Of a stretch of 10,405 nucleotides of DNA, positions 8,638-10,405 are shown piece after piece (position 1 is the first letter of the stretch; each line of letters begins with the position of its first letter). Source of the DNA: Candidatus Pacearchaeota archaeon. Its GTDB lineage: Archaea > Nanoarchaeota > Nanoarchaeia > Pacearchaeales > GW2011-AR1. Under the pieces are notes generated by a model. That model did not search any database. It had not been told where the DNA came from and saw nothing but the letters and a program-made list of their open reading frames with translations. The stretch is taken from the NCBI GenBank assembly GCA_002690445.1, contig NZER01000001.1:8343-18747 (forward strand), in the 5' to 3' direction. The position numbers and the translations under genes were made by a program.

Positions 8638-8889
8638 ATGTTAGCAAAAACAGACAGAGTAGGAATAGTAAGGGATTTAAACAATCAAGCCCTTCTTTCT
8701 TCAGATATTTCCGTTCTATTTTCCCATCGAGAGGAATTTCGTAGACGCCAAGAAGTTACTAATGGTTTGAATGATATAAATATTATGAAAGAACAGATAC
8801 AAGAATGTTTAAAACTTCGTGATGAAATACAAGAAATAAAACAACTATTACATAATCACATTCAAAGAGAGAATACATGCCTGGCGTAG
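8638..8889 (+). CDS. Small helical/coiled-coil protein of unknown function
   Basis: The protein has 83 residues, is charged, and has no signal peptide or membrane span. The N-terminus, DRVGIVRDLNNQALLSSD (about 6-23), resembles that of small proteins I recall beside tail genes in other marine T4-like phages; this is a loose recollection. Residues about 44-78 have regularly spaced Leu, Ile and Met with Glu, Lys and Gln (for example EQIQECLKLRDEIQEIKQLL), as expected for a coiled coil. Its ATG is one base after the stop of the giant protein (TGATATG), without a clear Shine-Dalgarno, so translation is probably coupled. Its last 13 bases overlap the fibre gene. A role as an adaptor or assembly helper between baseplate protein and fibre is only a guess from position. 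Confidence 0.78.
   Translation: MLAKTDRVGIVRDLNNQALLSSDISVLFSHREEFRRRQEVTNGLNDINIMKEQIQECLKLRDEIQEIKQLLHNHIQRENTCLA
8775..8782 (+). promoter_or_regulatory. Exact T4 late promoter octamer TATAAATA
   Basis: TATAAATA is identical to the T4 late promoter element and lies inside the 83-residue gene. A start about 6 bases downstream would give a leader of about 90 bases before the fibre gene at 8877. I found no other exact copy on either strand by eye. In DNA this AT-rich, about one chance copy would be expected, so the location is what makes it worth keeping. Confidence 0.4.
8864..8871 (+). promoter_or_regulatory. Weak ribosome binding site for the fibre gene
   Basis: The purine run AAAGAGAG ends 5 bases before the ATG at 8877 and is a weak match to a Shine-Dalgarno sequence. 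It lies within the end of the 83-residue gene. It supports the choice of 8877 as start, together with the 13-base overlap. Confidence 0.5.
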
Positions 8890-10405
8890 CAAGAGCAAAT
8901 GTCGCAGTAACCGATACATTTGATGTATGGAGAGTTCGTACCAATGAGATAAACACTTCTCTTAATTTGGGTACTCATGCTATTACTGCAAATACATTAA
9001 TATGGAGAGATAATGATTCAAGTTTTACTGCAAATGTAGTAACTGCAAATACCATGACAATGACTCATGGAGTAACTAATGCGACAATATCTGTTACTTC
9101 TGCATTAGCTGCAGATGCATCAAAGGGGTCGATACAGACTACAGGTGGAATTAAAGCGGATCTGGCATCACGATTTGGTGCTGCGGTAACGATTATAGGT
9201 GCAGTTGATACTCAAGGAGATATTATTCTTGGAAATGCAACAACCGATGATATTAATCCAAAAGGAAGTTTTGCTAATAGTGTAATACCAAAAACAGATA
9301 AAATTTATACACTTGGAAATACTTCTATTCAGTTTGATGAGACACACTCTCAACGTGTAAAAATAAATGCAAATTCTACGTATAATGCTTCATCTAGTGG
9401 TGGAATTGTAGGCACAACTGGTGCTGCCCTTGATATAGCATCTGCACATACAACAGCGTCTGTTGTTACTGTTGACAATGATGCATTGGCTACTGGTTCT
9501 TTGATACGATTAACATCAAATTCTAATAGTGGATCAACAAGATCTCTTGCAAAAGTTACTACTTCCAATGTAGCAGCAATCGCTACAACTGCATTTGAAA
9601 TATCGACAAAAGCTGGTAGGGGTCTTTTCATAGATTCTGATCTTGCTACAGGATTGCCTGCACTTGAAATAGATTCAGAACACACTACTGCATCAGCGGT
9701 AGTCATTAATGCAGATCCAACAACTACTGCTGTTGCAATAGATGTTTCTGCGGATGGTCTTACAAGTGGTAAATTGTTTAGTGCTATATCTTCTTCAACT
9801 GCGAGAACAGGACATCTTGTTCATATAGAATCTACTGCAACTGCAACTGGAGCAACTGGTGATACTCTACACGTTCAAAACGATACAACTGCTAATACCG
9901 TATTAATTGCAAATTTTGCAAACTCAACAACCAATGTTGTGTCGATTGCTGTTGGAGGTACAGTTACAGTTAATGGTGATTTGGATGTAACAGGTGCAAC
10001 ATCTCAATTTAGATCATCATCTTCTATTGTAAATGATAAAACTCTTGTACTTGGTGCTGCTGGAGATGTTGTTGCTAATTGTGCATATACTACCGCAGAT
10101 CCATCAGTTGTAACTTCTACTGCTCATGGATTGTCTACGAATAATGTTATTTTCATAATTAAGAGATCTGGTAATGGTATTCCTGCAGCATTTTCTGAAA
10201 CTGTTTTTAAAATTACCAGAATTGATGCAAATTCTTTTTCACTCAAGTCAATTGCTGGAGTAGATCACGATGCAGCTGCTGGTGCTGGATTTATTTCTTA
10301 CACAGGAGATCAAACAGATGCAATAGTAGATGATGCAGGACTTTATATACCAGGCGCCGAGGATGTTCATAAGTTAAAATGGGATAGTGATGACAAATTC
10401 TGGGA
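8877..10405 (+). CDS. Tail-fibre-like structural protein (3' end missing)
   Basis: The frame is open from ATG at 8877 to the right edge, with 509 codons and no stop. It begins MPGVARANVAVTDTFDVWRV and continues RTNEINTSL, an N-terminus I recall from fibre-like proteins of marine T4-like phages. Residues about 184-345 carry short beta repeats of the form ALDIASAHTTAS, expected of a fibrous shaft. Then follow VTVNGDLDVTGATSQF (about 362-377) and IVNDKTLVLGAAGD (about 383-396), a module typical of such fibres. A roughly 75-residue segment starting near VVTSTAHGLSTNN (about 409-421) separates this from IVDDAGLYIPGAEDVHKLKW (about 483-502). There is no signal peptide. The receptor-binding tip and any chaperone domain would lie beyond the window. 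It probably forms a trimeric fibre on the baseplate, a role inferred from composition and place. Confidence 0.85.
   Translation, partial: MPGVARANVAVTDTFDVWRVRTNEINTSLNLGTHAITANTLIWRDNDSSFTANVVTANTMTMTHGVTNATISVTSALAADASKGSIQTTGGIKADLASRFGAAVTIIGAVDTQGDIILGNATTDDINPKGSFANSVIPKTDKIYTLGNTSIQFDETHSQRVKINANSTYNASSSGGIVGTTGAALDIASAHTTASVVTVDNDALATGSLIRLTSNSNSGSTRSLAKVTTSNVAAIATTAFEISTKAGRGLFIDSDLATGLPALEIDSEHTTASAVVINADPTTTAVAIDVSADGLTSGKLFSAISSSTARTGHLVHIESTATATGATGDTLHVQNDTTANTVLIANFANSTTNVVSIAVGGTVTVNGDLDVTGATSQFRSSSSIVNDKTLVLGAAGDVVANCAYTTADPSVVTSTAHGLSTNNVIFIIKRSGNGIPAAFSETVFKITRIDANSFSLKSIAGVDHDAAAGAGFISYTGDQTDAIVDDAGLYIPGAEDVHKLKWDSDDKFW
9426..9890 (+). repeat. Degenerate beta repeats in the fibre shaft
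   Basis: ALDIASAHTTASVV (from 9426) and ALEIDSEHTTASAVV (from 9660) are 78 residues apart and match at most positions. Further related strands are AIDVSAD, HLVHIESTATATG (from 9813) and TLHVQNDTTANTVLI. The shared unit is a short strand L.I.S/N followed by a Thr/Ala-rich turn. This is the pattern of a beta-helical or stacked-beta fibre shaft. The codons have diverged between copies, so the repeat is old at DNA level. Confidence 0.6.
10104..10302 (+). other. HGLS-type beta module inserted in the fibre
   Basis: The segment starts VVTSTAHGLSTNNVIFIIKR and continues with IPAAF, VFKITRIDANSFSLKSI. It has the pattern T.HGL..G/N..V........P..F......V..I....F.L found in small beta domains of phage fibres (recalled knowledge). 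It lies between LVLGAAGD and IVDDAGLYIPGA, which in related fibres I remember as lying close together. It therefore looks like a domain inserted into the usual module. Confidence 0.5.

Noticed and set aside
9350..9706. Minus-strand open frame of 118 codons in the fibre gene
   Set aside because: It mirrors the beta-repeat region of the fibre. The + frame is open for 509 codons with recognisable modules, so this one is not needed.

Overview
The window looks like part of the late structural region of a marine T4-like myophage (cyanophage or pelagiphage type). It is AT-rich, and every gene is on the + strand with almost no space between genes. The proteins are rich in Thr, Ser, Ala and Asn and very poor in Cys. 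No host gene, tRNA, CRISPR array or insertion sequence was seen. The strongest anchor is a 609-residue protein whose two ends match T4 baseplate wedge protein gp8 as I remember that sequence. The host cannot be fixed from this window. Low GC and A/T-ending codons fit a phage of an AT-rich marine bacterium such as Prochlorococcus, Pelagibacter or Methylophilales.

Layout. Bases 1-261 hold the C-terminal 86 residues of an upstream gene, probably another baseplate wedge component. A 30-base gap follows, with a strong ribosome binding site and a possible late promoter. Next come an enlarged gp8 (292-2121), a giant 2169-residue protein with DUF4815-family signatures (2127-8636), and an 83-residue helical protein (8638-8889). 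The last gene is a tail-fibre-like protein that starts at 8877, overlaps its predecessor by 13 bases and runs off the right edge. It has 509 open codons in the window.

How they fit together. In T4, gp8 joins gp6, gp7, gp10 and gp53 in the baseplate wedge, and the genes after it (9-12) encode short-fibre and fibre-attachment parts. Here the slots after gp8 hold one very large modular protein, a small coiled-coil protein and a beta-repeat fibre. They probably form the baseplate periphery and the host-recognition fibres. The tight spacing (5-base gap, 1-base gap, 13-base overlap) suggests one late transcript with coupled translation.

The most unusual points are the two large insertions in gp8, the mosaic build of the giant protein (a recognisable family scaffold broken up by small beta modules, with internal duplications), beta modules that recur in different genes of the cluster, and an exact T4-type late promoter octamer inside the small gene just ahead of the fibre gene. 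I see no sign of a defence system or other non-structural accessory system.
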